Assembly: GCF_029714185.1 (NCBI RefSeq)
Contig: NZ_CP121671.1
Coordinates: 3,596,001-3,660,000 of the forward strand
Direction of reading: 5' to 3'
Source of the DNA: Halobacillus naozhouensis
GTDB lineage: Bacteria > Bacillota > Bacilli > Bacillales > Halobacillaceae
Length of the DNA: 64,000 bases
Positions within the stretch are counted from its first letter, which is position 1, and each line of letters starts with the position of its first letter. Below are positions 1 through 8,559 of this stretch, piece by piece. The notes beneath the pieces were generated by a model, which ran no database searches, was not told the DNA's origin, and saw only the letters and a program-made list of their open reading frames with translations. Both the position numbers and the translations under genes were made by a program.

Positions 1-1
1 G

Positions 2-604
2 AATCATTCGAAGGATCGGGGTGTGGTTCGGGAGTACTATGATGTGCTGAGGCAGTATGCGAAGCTGCGGAATGCGATTGTGCATGAGCGTGTTCGGGAT
101 GGGTATTATATTGCGTCGCCTCATGTGGAGGTGGTAGAGGAGCTTGAGCGTATTAATCAAACGCTTGATCAACCTCCGCTCGGGCTTGATATCGCAACGC
201 GTCCGGTGCTGTTTTTCTATGAGGAAACGGAATTGTTCCATGTGATTGAGGCGTTTGGGAAGCATGGGGTGTCGCAGTTCCCGATCTATCGTGATGGGGC
301 ATTCACAGGGTTGCTTACGGATGCTGGGATCGTGCGTTGGCTTGGGGAATCGGTGGATGGTGGTTCTGTTGTAGTGGATCGGATGACGGTTGGAGATGTG
401 CTACGGCATGAGAAGGTGCATAATGTGGAGTTTGTGTCGGAAGCGGCGTCGGTGTTTGAGCTTGAGGATTTGTTTGAGTCGAGTCATGGGGAGGGTGAAA
501 AGCTGAAGGCCGTGATGATCACGGAGGGCGGCGAGCGTGATGGGAAGCTGCTTGGGATTGTGACGTTGCTTGATTTGATTAAGGTGGATGGGGCTGAAGG
601 GTGA
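2..604 (+). CDS. HEPN-like/CBS-pair protein, 5' end cut off by window edge
   Basis: The frame is open from the first codon of the window through a GTG at 23, so the true start probably lies outside and this is a partial gene. The first ~45 residues are helical and contain RNAIVH (R16-x4-H21 counted from the GTG), the Rx4H signature of HEPN folds. The remainder (about 55-190) has the spacing of two CBS domains, which usually bind adenosyl ligands and gate a partner domain. The pairing suggests a ligand-regulated HEPN protein, but many HEPN relatives are not nucleases. No signal peptide or membrane segment is visible. The function is unknown. Confidence 0.7.
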   Translation, partial: NHSKDRGVVREYYDVLRQYAKLRNAIVHERVRDGYYIASPHVEVVEELERINQTLDQPPLGLDIATRPVLFFYEETELFHVIEAFGKHGVSQFPIYRDGAFTGLLTDAGIVRWLGESVDGGSVVVDRMTVGDVLRHEKVHNVEFVSEAASVFELEDLFESSHGEGEKLKAVMITEGGERDGKLLGIVTLLDLIKVDGAEG

Positions 605-696
605 TTCAATGGAGATCTAGGATGAGAGATCTCATTGAGTACGAGAACTTAAAAAATCCCTCTTCTAAGCCTCACCCCTTCCCTCTTTCATTTTTA

Positions 697-1140
697 TCAA
701 AAGAAACTGTTTATCTTCTCAAGCTCCCGAGCTACTGGAATAAAGGCAATAAATATACCGAGAAGACTGCCCCTTCCTATTACAACCTTCCACAGTGGTT
801 TTCTTTTTAAGGTTTCAGATACAAGGTAGGACACGTACAAAAAAATAGTAGTGAACCATAACAGCAGGGATTCCTTCTGGTCCTGGATCTGATCGATCAG
901 GTAGTCCATTTTCCATTCTTCGTCTGCTGGCGGAGCGTACTGGATCTCTTTTTCTTCAGCGCCTATTGGATTATAGGACTGGATAAGTAGAGAATTTTTT
1001 TGTTGGGAAATGACTTCATAACCATTGGGGAGATAGGAGAATTTGTAGATCATGATGTAAGAAAACAGGAGGCCGGCTAATACGAAGCCAACCCTCAATA
1101 AATAGATTCTTATCTTCTTTATGGTCGACTCGTCGATCAC
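697..1140 (-). CDS. Small membrane protein of unknown function
   Basis: This 147-residue protein starts at a GTG. An N-terminal hydrophobic segment (about residues 14-33), a ~50-residue polar loop, and two more hydrophobic stretches (about 92-108 and 120-136) predict two or three membrane passes. I do not recognise the family. It stands alone on the minus strand, between the CBS gene and a terminator hairpin. The start is weakly supported because only a GTGGTGAT-like ribosome site precedes it. Confidence 0.6.
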   Translation of the reverse strand: MIDESTIKKIRIYLLRVGFVLAGLLFSYIMIYKFSYLPNGYEVISQQKNSLLIQSYNPIGAEEKEIQYAPPADEEWKMDYLIDQIQDQKESLLLWFTTIFLYVSYLVSETLKRKPLWKVVIGRGSLLGIFIAFIPVARELEKINSFF

Positions 1141-1324
1141 TTTATCACCACACTTCGCTTAGGATGCTTCCCCTCTTTATACGAAAACCTCATCCAAAAG
1201 TTTCAGACTCGACCTAGATTAATCCTCTTTCCTATTCCTTGAACTAGGTCTGTACCTCTCTTTACCAGCGTGACAATCCCATTCCCATAAAGAAACAAAA
1301 AAAGAGATTACCTGACTAAAAAAT

Positions 1325-1357
1325 AACCCACCCCGCAAGTAAGAAGCGTGGTGGGTT
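1325..1357 (-). terminator. Rho-independent terminator of the mta-phosphotransferase operon
   Basis: AACCCACC and GGTGGGTT form the stem. On the minus strand a run of T follows. It lies about 50 bases past the phosphotransferase stop and may work in both directions. Confidence 0.7.
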
Positions 1358-1409
1358 TATTGTTCATGAATGAGGGTCCAAGTTACGATTTCAAGTGGTG
1401 GTCCATCCG

Positions 1410-2432
1410 TTATGGAAGTTTTACTTTTTCCAGAATGTCTTGATAATCCAGTTCGACCATAGGTTCCTCGTTCAAGAGCTGGGTACGGATTTGAGCAACG
1501 AGCTGTTTCTCTCCGTCGGCCAGCTTTTTGACATCAAACTTTTTATGAAACACCGTGTAAAGAGTGTAATCACGAAGCCTTAGGAATAGTGGAAGCCGGG
1601 AAATCCAGACAGGATCAACACTGTTTTCCTTTTGGTAGCCTTTTAAAAAATGGGTAAGGAATTCTTTTGCAAAATGAGAGCGGGCGGCGAGTTCTTCTCC
1701 CCCGCATTTCACCAGGACGGCATAGTACATCGGAATCGCGATGTCGCTCACGTAATAGCCATACGTGCTGTCATCGAAATCAAAGATGTGAAGCTCTCCT
1801 TGATCGATAAAAAAGTTGCCGGAATGAAGGTCGTTGTGAATCAATCCAAAGCTATCCTTATTCTCCGGGAGGGCCTGGATATCGCGGATTAGTTTCTCAC
1901 CACTTGAAATAATCGCGCTGTCCTGCTTGCTGTTTAGATAAGAACGGAAGTCCAGCAAGTCGTCCTGGTCCCACCTTTCCCGCCGGCTGATACCCGGCTT
2001 AAATTCCTTCGTCCAACGATGCATTTTTCCTATCACGCTTCCCCATTTTTCAAACAGCTCTGGACCAAAGGCTTCATCGCTTGCTTTTACAGGCTGACCA
2101 GGTGCTTGATCAAACAGGCAGACATAAAACGTGCCTTTTGCGATGGGAATTTCTGCTACGAGATCTCCTGTGGTCGAGGGGTGGACAGAGGAAGCGTTGA
2201 GTCCTTGCTTGTGCAAATAGTTAATCCATTCCAGCTCTGCTTCAACTTCGCTTTTACTGCGATGGCTTGAATGTGTGAGCCGCAAAATATAAGGCTGATC
2301 GTTCCGGTATACTTCAAACACATAGTTCTCGAAGTCGCCGAGCTTTTTCGCATCAGCAGCGTCTGCTTGAAATTGGCGGCTTGCTTGTTTTAACAAATCC
2401 TCTGAGAATTGATCTTCAATCCACTGTTCCAT
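1410..2432 (-). CDS. APH/choline-kinase-fold phosphotransferase
   Basis: This 340-residue kinase has the phosphotransferase active site: the catalytic loop HNDLHSGN at about 199-206 and the metal-binding IFDFDD at about 217-221. It belongs to the aminoglycoside phosphotransferase/YihE-like superfamily, whose members phosphorylate antibiotics, homoserine, choline or protein side chains, so the substrate cannot be named. An AGGAGGGGG ribosome site precedes the ATG. It starts only 15 bases after the mta stop, so the two genes are almost certainly one operon under a drug-responsive MerR-type promoter. That context favours a role in drug or toxin modification, which is inference. Confidence 0.85.
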   Translation of the reverse strand: MEQWIEDQFSEDLLKQASRQFQADAADAKKLGDFENYVFEVYRNDQPYILRLTHSSHRSKSEVEAELEWINYLHKQGLNASSVHPSTTGDLVAEIPIAKGTFYVCLFDQAPGQPVKASDEAFGPELFEKWGSVIGKMHRWTKEFKPGISRRERWDQDDLLDFRSYLNSKQDSAIISSGEKLIRDIQALPENKDSFGLIHNDLHSGNFFIDQGELHIFDFDDSTYGYYVSDIAIPMYYAVLVKCGGEELAARSHFAKEFLTHFLKGYQKENSVDPVWISRLPLFLRLRDYTLYTVFHKKFDVKKLADGEKQLVAQIRTQLLNEEPMVELDYQDILEKVKLP

Positions 2433-2447
2433 CTGGCCCCCTCCTCT

Positions 2448-3197
2448 TTATTGAATATGGCGATCGGCGAAAAGAGCCATCGCGTCCCGCATGAATGCAG
2501 CCAGGCCTTCTCCATATTGATCGATGTTGTTCGTAAACCGCTCATCATCGATATAAAGCTGGCCGATGCCTTTAAATTTCATGAGATCGTTATTGTTAAT
2601 GCTATCGTTCAAGAAAAAGTACCATTCTTTAATAGCCGTTTGAGCTGTTTCTGAATCGGGTGGATCGTGTCTTAACGTGGCCAATTTCCGATAAATCGTG
2701 TCCATTTGTCTCGACATATGGTCTTTTTCCTGCTGAGACATCTTGTTGAACCTGGCGTTCGACTGATCCACTGCTTCATCGCCCCAGCGCTCGCGGGCCT
2801 CTTGTTCGTATGGGTTACGGGTAAAGTCAAAGCCTTCGAATTTATCTTTATTCGTCATATGAATCTCTCCTTTCTGTTGTTGAATCGTCTTCTCTACCGT
2901 CTGGATCATGCCGTCGAGCCGGCGCCGTTTCTCAAGCAGCATTTTCCGATGCAGCTGAAGTGCTTCCTGCTGATTGTAGTCAGGATTTGTGATGATCTCT
3001 TTAATTTTTTTCAAAGGAAAATCGAGTTCCCTGAAAAATAAAATCTGCTGCAGCGTTTCCAGATCCTGATTGGAGTAGAGTCGGTAGCCTGCCTCGGTCG
3101 TAGCCTCCGGCGACAGCAGGCCGATGTTGTCGTAATGATGAAGGGTGCGGATGCTGATTCCAACGAGTTCGGCAACTTCTTTCACTTTCATCGGCAT
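2448..3197 (-). CDS. mta: MerR-family multidrug-sensing activator, Mta-like
   Basis: This is a 249-residue MerR-family activator. Residues 1-75 form the winged helix with the signature RTLHHYDNIGLL. A coiled dimerisation helix follows, then a TipAS-type ligand-binding domain (about 105-249) ending in a YGEGLAAF motif. B. subtilis Mta has the same architecture and responds to drug-like ligands by activating efflux genes. The start is set by AAAGGAGAT eight bases before the ATG at 3197; an upstream in-frame ATG at 3233 lacks such a site. The likely autoregulated promoter is at 3253-3283. The co-transcribed partner is a phosphotransferase rather than an efflux pump. Confidence 0.88.
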   Translation of the reverse strand: MPMKVKEVAELVGISIRTLHHYDNIGLLSPEATTEAGYRLYSNQDLETLQQILFFRELDFPLKKIKEIITNPDYNQQEALQLHRKMLLEKRRRLDGMIQTVEKTIQQQKGEIHMTNKDKFEGFDFTRNPYEQEARERWGDEAVDQSNARFNKMSQQEKDHMSRQMDTIYRKLATLRHDPPDSETAQTAIKEWYFFLNDSINNNDLMKFKGIGQLYIDDERFTNNIDQYGEGLAAFMRDAMALFADRHIQ

Positions 3198-3252
3198 CTG
3201 AAGGATCTCCTTTCGTTTAGATTTTAAGTGCATTTCGCCCCCTCACTGATTG

Positions 3253-3283
3253 ACTATAAGGTGTGACGTTGCGTGAGGGTCAA
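3253..3283 (-). promoter_or_regulatory. MerR-type promoter with 19-bp spacer upstream of mta
   Basis: On the minus strand TTGACC (3283-3278) and TATAGT (3258-3253) are separated by 19 bp, the overlong spacer typical of MerR-activated promoters. An imperfect dyad centred on ACGCAACGT lies in the spacer where the regulator would sit. Autoregulation is inferred from position. Confidence 0.75.
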
Positions 3284-3587
3284 TAGGTTATTTGAGATTT
3301 TTTTAATATAGTGATTGGTCTGGTTTTGCTTTCGAGCTATTTTGAGTATCCCTGAGAGGAAGAATTGGGTCTTGCGATGATGATCAAGAGGTGCGATGAT
3401 GCAGGCGGCATGGGGCAAGTTTGTTGCTGATCAGCTATTGTTCAGTTAGACCGCGTGTAGACAGGATCTTGCTAGCGAAAGACCATCAGCTTGGGATCTT
3501 CATAATGCACTCTACTTCTACATTATTCTACCAAAATGGCGAAACTCCTTTATTGCTTTGGTCTAAGATTAGTAGGTAGTTTTGAGA

Positions 3588-3665
3588 TAAGTCGGAATGT
3601 TTATGCGTTAGAGCGGAATCGATAATCGTTAAGTCGCTATCCCATCGAGCTAGGGAGCTATAAAA
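3588..3665. repeat. Degenerate ~21-bp tandem array, locus 1
   Basis: Successive units of about 21 bases end in CGTTA or a close variant (TGCGTTA, ATCGTTA, CGAGCTA), each followed by a GAGCGGAATC- or GTCGCTATC-like half. It lies in the 590-base gap between mta and the DUF421 gene. The same kind of array recurs at four other gaps. No ORF with a start and ribosome site is present. Confidence 0.5.
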
Positions 3666-3681
3666 GCCCCCCTCACGCGAT

Positions 3682-3740
3682 CCAAAAACTTCCACCTCAG
3701 GTCATCCATAATCTGGATGACCTGAGGTGGAAGTTTTTGG
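3682..3740. repeat. Dispersed palindromic hairpin, copy A
   Basis: Two perfect 27-base arms flank a 5-base loop. The core arm ACCTCAGGTCATCCA is shared with the other copies; the outer arm (CCAAAAACTTCC) is specific to this copy yet perfectly paired. It lies 47 bases downstream of the DUF421 gene and could terminate it. Confidence 0.9.
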
Positions 3741-3787
3741 GTCTATATGATTGATTTTTTCGTCATATTCGTCATAATGATTTCCCT

Positions 3788-4486
3788 TTAGTGAATGGCG
3801 TTCCCTTTATCTACATGAAGGGTGCCATCCTGTTGGACTTCTGCATAAAACACATCGGCCGGCGAATTTACTCCAGCCTGTTTCAGTTGTTGATCCAGCC
3901 AATTTTCATCAAGATGCAGCTTAGATAGGTTTTTGCTATTCACAGTTCCGTCAGAGATCACTTCAGTAGCCATCGGATAAGCATGAGGTGCGGTAGGCAT
4001 GTTATTCATACTACCTTTGGTCAGTGGCTGTTGAACATCTTTTTTCATAACAGAAAGTTTTCCATTCGTTTCAAAAATAGCATAGTCTACATCTTCTATT
4101 TGAAAAACGTTATGCTGCTGCCTTAACATTACCCTCAAGGTATCTATATCTAACCGTGTCTTACGAAGTGCATCTAATGCCACCTGACCATCTTTAATTA
4201 CGATCCATGGGTTACCGTTCGTTACTTTCCGGATCGTTTTAGATTTAATATCCAGGACGCCCATGATCAGTGTGAAAGTGGCCCACCCAGCTAATGCAAT
4301 GACACCATTACGGATGCTTAAATTCTGGTTAACAGCAAGACTTCCAGCAATCGTACCGATAGCAATGGCGGAAATAAAATTAAAAAAGGTCATCTGACTA
4401 ATTTCTTTTCTGCCCATTATTCGTGCTAAACAAAATAATACGATGAATGATATAGTAATCCGAAGAATTAATTCCCAAACTCCCAT
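3788..4486 (-). CDS. DUF421/YetF-family membrane protein
   Basis: This 232-residue protein has three N-terminal membrane segments (about 3-22, 30-50, 57-75) with the family signature GRKEISQMTFFNF. A cytoplasmic alpha/beta region follows, where the conserved IVIKDGQ and the VDYAIFETNGKLSVMKK-like strand can be read. Members in Bacillus (YetF, YkjA, YrbG) are linked to spore germination complexes and stress. The ATG at 4486 follows an AAAGGAAAGG site; a GTG two codons earlier is possible. The neighbour across the divergent gap is a DUF2512 protein, another family common in spore formers. Palindrome copy A follows the stop. Confidence 0.85.
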   Translation of the reverse strand: MGVWELILRITISFIVLFCLARIMGRKEISQMTFFNFISAIAIGTIAGSLAVNQNLSIRNGVIALAGWATFTLIMGVLDIKSKTIRKVTNGNPWIVIKDGQVALDALRKTRLDIDTLRVMLRQQHNVFQIEDVDYAIFETNGKLSVMKKDVQQPLTKGSMNNMPTAPHAYPMATEVISDGTVNSKNLSKLHLDENWLDQQLKQAGVNSPADVFYAEVQQDGTLHVDKGNAIH

Positions 4487-4615
4487 AAACACCTTTCCTT
4501 TCTAACGTGCTTGTTTATTTATTTGTCAGTCTCGCCTCTTCTATTCACCTTTCAACCGGGTCCCATGAGTAACCTATTCTAGATCATCCGAAAATCCATG
4601 AGTAATAATTAAGGG

Positions 4616-4660
4616 AAAAGGCTGCATTCTCCCATTATTGGACATGCAGCCTTTTGTTTT
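4616..4660 (+). terminator. Orphan terminator-like hairpin in a gene-free divergent gap
   Basis: Perfect 12-base arms AAAAGGCTGCAT and ATGCAGCCTTTT flank a 16-base loop, followed on the plus strand by TTTGTTTTT-like sequence. No gene lies immediately upstream in either direction. It would fall in the 5' leader of the DUF2512 gene, so an attenuator or an unseen small RNA are both possible. The rest of the 323-base gap shows nothing else clear. Confidence 0.6.
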
Positions 4661-4809
4661 TGGGGGAGCTTTACTTTTGTGTCGACCTCACTCCCTTTCT
4701 TTGTTAAATTGACCCACTATCCGTGGTTTACCCCTATAGGAAGGGAAAGATTAAAGACCGAAAGAATGGACAAAATAAACTGAAGTCATTGATAAGAAAG
4801 GAGGAAAAG

Positions 4810-5286
4810 ATGATGAAACACATTAAAGCATTACTCATAAAATTTGTAATGGTTACAGCCGTGCTATGGATCGTTTTAGGAGGTTTTTATGATGTTTCTT
4901 TTGCCGACATATTAACCACCAGTGTGTTATTAACAGCCACTGCCTATTTAATCGGTGATTTGTTTATTCTTCCTAAAATGGGTAATACAGCAGCAACGAT
5001 TGCTGATTTTGGTCTCGCATTGGCCGGTACTTGGATCCTTGGGGCTTTCCTATTCGAGGCACCTGTCCCATTAGGAACCGCTTCGCTTATATCTGCTATA
5101 TTGATCGCGGTAGGAGAAATGTTTTTCCACCGCTATATGGAGAAAAATATTTTACCGAATCATCCCGCTAACACGAACGATGAGAGGAATTTTTCCCAAC
5201 AAGGAAACCTGCAGACTGAATTTGGTTCAGATGTGGATATCAAACCAACTGCCAAGAAAGCGAACGAAACAGACGAAGAAGAGTAG
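4810..5286 (+). CDS. DUF2512 (YndM-like) membrane protein
   Basis: This 158-residue protein has four hydrophobic segments in the first ~105 residues and a polar, acidic, probably cytoplasmic tail (about 110-158). The N-terminal pattern MKHIKALLIKF and the GDLFILPK motif are typical of YndM/DUF2512 proteins of Bacillales, whose role is unknown. AAAGGAGG lies 5-8 bases before the paired ATG codons at 4810/4813. A longer frame from 4723 lacks a ribosome site. A strong hairpin terminator follows. Confidence 0.85.
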   Translation: MMKHIKALLIKFVMVTAVLWIVLGGFYDVSFADILTTSVLLTATAYLIGDLFILPKMGNTAATIADFGLALAGTWILGAFLFEAPVPLGTASLISAILIAVGEMFFHRYMEKNILPNHPANTNDERNFSQQGNLQTEFGSDVDIKPTAKKANETDEEE

Positions 5287-5300
5287 GAATCCCCTACAAC

Positions 5301-5334
5301 AAAAATCCTTCCATATGGAAGGATTTTTGTTTTT
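5301..5334 (+). terminator. Rho-independent terminator after the DUF2512 gene
   Basis: AAAAATCCTTCC is fully complementary to GGAAGGATTTTT around a short loop, followed by GTTTTT. The A/T flanks allow bidirectional use, which would also serve the convergent pseudogene. Confidence 0.9.
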
Positions 5335-5347
5335 ATGAAAAAGAAGT

Positions 5348-6665
5348 TTATCTTATAAGCATTGCCGCTTTGATTCCTGAATACGCAGCGCCTTCCATGG
5401 TCGAAAAATACGGCTGTTTCGTGTAATCACCAGCTAAGATGAGTCCGTCGACAGGCGTATTTTGAGCAGGTCTTAACTGTTGATGTCCAGGCTCAAGGCT
5501 ATGGAAATCATAGGCATGATTGATTTGTCGATAGTCGATGATTTTATCCTTAAGATCCAAGCCAATTTTTTTCGCATCGGCAAGAACCTTCTCAAGCGTT
5601 TCCTCTGGATCCATTTCTAAAATTTTTCAGGAGGTGAAAGAATTATCGATAACCTGCCCTTTGACTGCTGGAACGTCGTTCTGGATTGCTCAGCAAAACT
5701 GGACATACACGTTAAAGGAGCGAATGTTGTTATATCCACTGGGTAAGCAGGTTCACTTAACTCGATCTGCAGACAGGCAGCAGGCATCAACGGGAGATTT
5801 CCTATCGGCTTAAACCATGCTTCTTTTTTGAAATGCTGTTCTAATAATGGCTTGAAAGCATATAAAGTGGTCGCCAAGATTGTGTGAGTGGCGTAAAGGT
5901 TTTCACCATTACTTAACCGCACCCCTTTAATTTGATGATCCTCATAAATGAGTGATTCCACTTTTGCATTGACCCTGACCTCTCCACCTTTTTTCTCAAT
6001 CCAATCTGCCATCGGCTGACACATTACTTCCGTCATCCCACCTAGAAAAGCACCGATCCTCATTTTATAAAACTTCGGTATGCCTGGAGCAAATAGTCCA
6101 AAAAACACATAAGCAGAATAGCGATTAGGTGGCAGAAAGTAGATGCCTGAACTCAAAGGGACAATTAACTGATGAAAAGCGTCTGGAGTGACCCCATGCT
6201 TAAAGGCATATTCTTTAATATTGAATGAGTCTAATTGTTTAGGCCTTACTAGATAATCGATCATTCCTCTTATAAAGAAAGGAAGCAGCGAAAGCTTGTC
6301 CTTAACCGACAAATAGTCTTGATTGCCAATAAACCCCTGTATTGTTTTAACCATCCCGTGTACAGGCGCAAGCCCTAACACTAACGGCTTTCCGTTATTC
6401 ATACGGACGTGTACTTTTTCCTCCCAGGTGAGAATGTCGGAAAGCTTGATTCCTACTTTTCTAAGCAAAAGGGGTAAATGGGAATAAAAACCTATGTAAC
6501 GATGAAACCCCGATTCCACCTTCATCCCGTTTAGTTATAAGACGAGGTTCGCCCTCCGACCACCCCTTCTGCTTCAAGGATGCGCTTCCCTTTCGAGGTC
6601 AACAGAACTCCGCTGGAAAGCCCGGCTAATCCTCCTCCAACGACAATTGCATCATACTTTTCCAC
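5348..6665 (-). pseudogene. Phytoene-desaturase/hydroxysqualene-dehydroxylase-like flavoprotein, two frameshifts
   Basis: Reading from a GTG at 6665 (GGAGG seven bases upstream) gives the FAD-binding start DAIVVGGGLAGLSSGV and GGRTSSYN, then a stop near 6535. The protein resumes in another frame at NGMKVESGFHRYIGF, runs to about 5616, shifts frame again at a T run, and ends with GLILAGDYTKQPYFSTMEGA, the C-terminal FAD motif of carotenoid desaturases and HpnE-type oxidases. Both breaks are repaired by one added T on the coding strand, so sequencing or assembly indels are possible. If genuine, the enzyme is dead. No phytoene or squalene synthase gene is adjacent. Confidence 0.8.
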
Positions 6666-6887
6666 ACGAGTCCCTCCTATCTTCTTCCATTATTTTATCT
6701 AGTATTTGTAGGTGGCTTGCTTTCATGCAGGAAAAGATCCTTTAACAGAACACATCACTCTCTGGATGATCTAGATTAGGATGTCGATTCATTCACGTTC
6801 CTTATCCTCTATAGCCTTCAATTTCTTAAACCTGCATGTATGAATCGAGTTCCAATTGGAAAGAAATGTGACGGAGGAGGTGTACTT

Positions 6888-8360
6888 ATGGGCTACGAAG
6901 GATATAGACGATCGAAGCAACCTGTCTATGATCGTTTTACAGATAACATTGACTTTATGAAAAAAGAGCTCGGGATCGGGGAAAGTTTCGATGCGATTCA
7001 TCTGGACTTGAACTATGCCGGGCGTGATATGGGCATGTTTTTAATTGACGGTTTTGCGAAGGATAAGATTCTGCATTACCTCATGAAGCTGCTGGCTGGT
7101 CTTGAACCAGAGCAACTTGATGCGGAACCGTTGACGAAATTGATGAAAACGTATCTTCCGTACATAGAGATTAGTACTGAAGATGATTTGGATAAAACCA
7201 TATTCTGGGTACTAAGTGGTGCGACAGCGCTCGTCGTGGACGGCATTGATAAAGTAATTATTATTGACGCGAGGACGTATCCTGTCAGGAGTCCGTCCGA
7301 GCCTGATCTAGAGCGCGTGACACGCGGGCCTCGAGACGGTTTTGTCGAGACGGTCGTATTTAATACAGCACTAACGCGGCGCCGTGTACGTGACCCTTCC
7401 CTCAGGATGGAGTACATGTCAATCGGGAGACGATCGCAAACCGATATTTGTGTATCGTACATTAAGGATATTGCCGATCCTCACATCGTAAATAAAATTA
7501 AGGATTCGCTTAAAAAAATTGATACCGACGGACTGCCGCTTGGTGAGAAGACGGTGGAGGAATTTCTATGCGGACGAGGGTGGAATCCGTATCCGACGGT
7601 TCGTTATACCGAGCGTCCGGACACGGCGGCCATTCATTTATACGAGGGTCATGTGCTTGTCATCGTCGACGGATCACCGAGTGTGCTGATTACGCCGGCA
7701 ACATTTTGGCACCATCTGCACCATGTGGAAGAGTATCGACAGCGTCCGATCGTTGGGGCTTACTTCCGTATCGTCCGGTTTCTTGCGATCTGGATGTCGG
7801 TCTTCCTGCTGCCGCTCTGGTTCTTTTTTGCAGAAAACCAGCATTTACTGCCCGAAGCGTTAAGTTTTATCGGACCAAAAGAAACGATACTAATTCCATT
7901 GTTGATCCAGCTCATACTCGTCGAGCTCGGGATGGATATGTTGAGGATGGCAACGATTCATACGCCATCCTCGATGGCCACAGCTCTCGGTCTCGTATCG
8001 GCAGTTATTATCGGGCAGATTGCCGTAGCTGTTGGGCTGTTTACCAATGAAGTTATCTTGTACATTTCATTTGTTGCGATTGGTACATTTGCAACACCAT
8101 CCTATGAATTCGCGTTGGCGAACAGGATCTATCGACTCTGTCTGCTGTTTGCAACGGCCGCTTTTGGCTTAGTTGGGTTTGTGATCGGTCTTGCTCTGTG
8201 GATCGTTTCACTTGCCCGCATCAAGTCATTCAACATTCCTTACTTGTGGCCGTTCATTCCGTTCAACTACCGGGCGATTAGAGATGTATTCCTAAGAGCT
8301 CCGATGCCATTAAAAAACAGACGGCCTAGAGCGTTCCACCCAAGGGATCCCGACCGTTAA
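6888..8360 (+). CDS. spoVAF: Stage V sporulation protein AF, GerA-family germinant-receptor-like subunit
   Basis: This 490-residue protein has a large soluble N-terminal half with the GerA-family stretch RSPSEPDLERVTRGPRDGF (about 140-160), then five or so membrane segments (about 300-470) and a basic tail. The sequence is closer to SpoVAF than to GerAA because of the conserved NALTRRRVRDPSLR-like and RYTERPDTAA-like segments. SpoVAF sits in the inner spore membrane and modulates germination. GGAGGAGG six bases before the ATG at 6888 fixes the start; an earlier ATG at 6840 has no site. Unlike B. subtilis, no other spoVA genes adjoin it. Confidence 0.88.
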   Translation: MGYEGYRRSKQPVYDRFTDNIDFMKKELGIGESFDAIHLDLNYAGRDMGMFLIDGFAKDKILHYLMKLLAGLEPEQLDAEPLTKLMKTYLPYIEISTEDDLDKTIFWVLSGATALVVDGIDKVIIIDARTYPVRSPSEPDLERVTRGPRDGFVETVVFNTALTRRRVRDPSLRMEYMSIGRRSQTDICVSYIKDIADPHIVNKIKDSLKKIDTDGLPLGEKTVEEFLCGRGWNPYPTVRYTERPDTAAIHLYEGHVLVIVDGSPSVLITPATFWHHLHHVEEYRQRPIVGAYFRIVRFLAIWMSVFLLPLWFFFAENQHLLPEALSFIGPKETILIPLLIQLILVELGMDMLRMATIHTPSSMATALGLVSAVIIGQIAVAVGLFTNEVILYISFVAIGTFATPSYEFALANRIYRLCLLFATAAFGLVGFVIGLALWIVSLARIKSFNIPYLWPFIPFNYRAIRDVFLRAPMPLKNRRPRAFHPRDPDR

Positions 8361-8374
8361 TTAGAAGTCTTTTG

Positions 8375-8407
8375 AAAAGGATGTGACTACTCGTCGTATC
8401 CTTTTTT
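8375..8407 (+). terminator. Terminator after spoVAF
   Basis: AAAAGGAT pairs with ATCCTTTT across a loop that itself contains partly complementary bases, followed by TTTT. It lies 15 bases after the stop. Confidence 0.65.
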
Positions 8408-8559
8408 ATATGAGGATTAACAATGCTGAAATGGCCAAATCCACTCAACTCAAACTTTCTCCCTAGAGTGATTCTTTAGGCTTAATCGTATAAAAAACTG
8501 ATCCACTGAATACTTGAGTGCGATAGCTTAGTGAATTCAATTTTAAGGAGGAATTATTT

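Noticed and set aside
601..810. Short plus-strand ORF after the CBS gene
   Set aside because: It overlaps the end of the convergent membrane-protein gene, has low-complexity composition and no ribosome site.
3588..3665. CRISPR array
   Set aside because: The units are contiguous, about 21 bases and degenerate, without unique spacers or cas genes.
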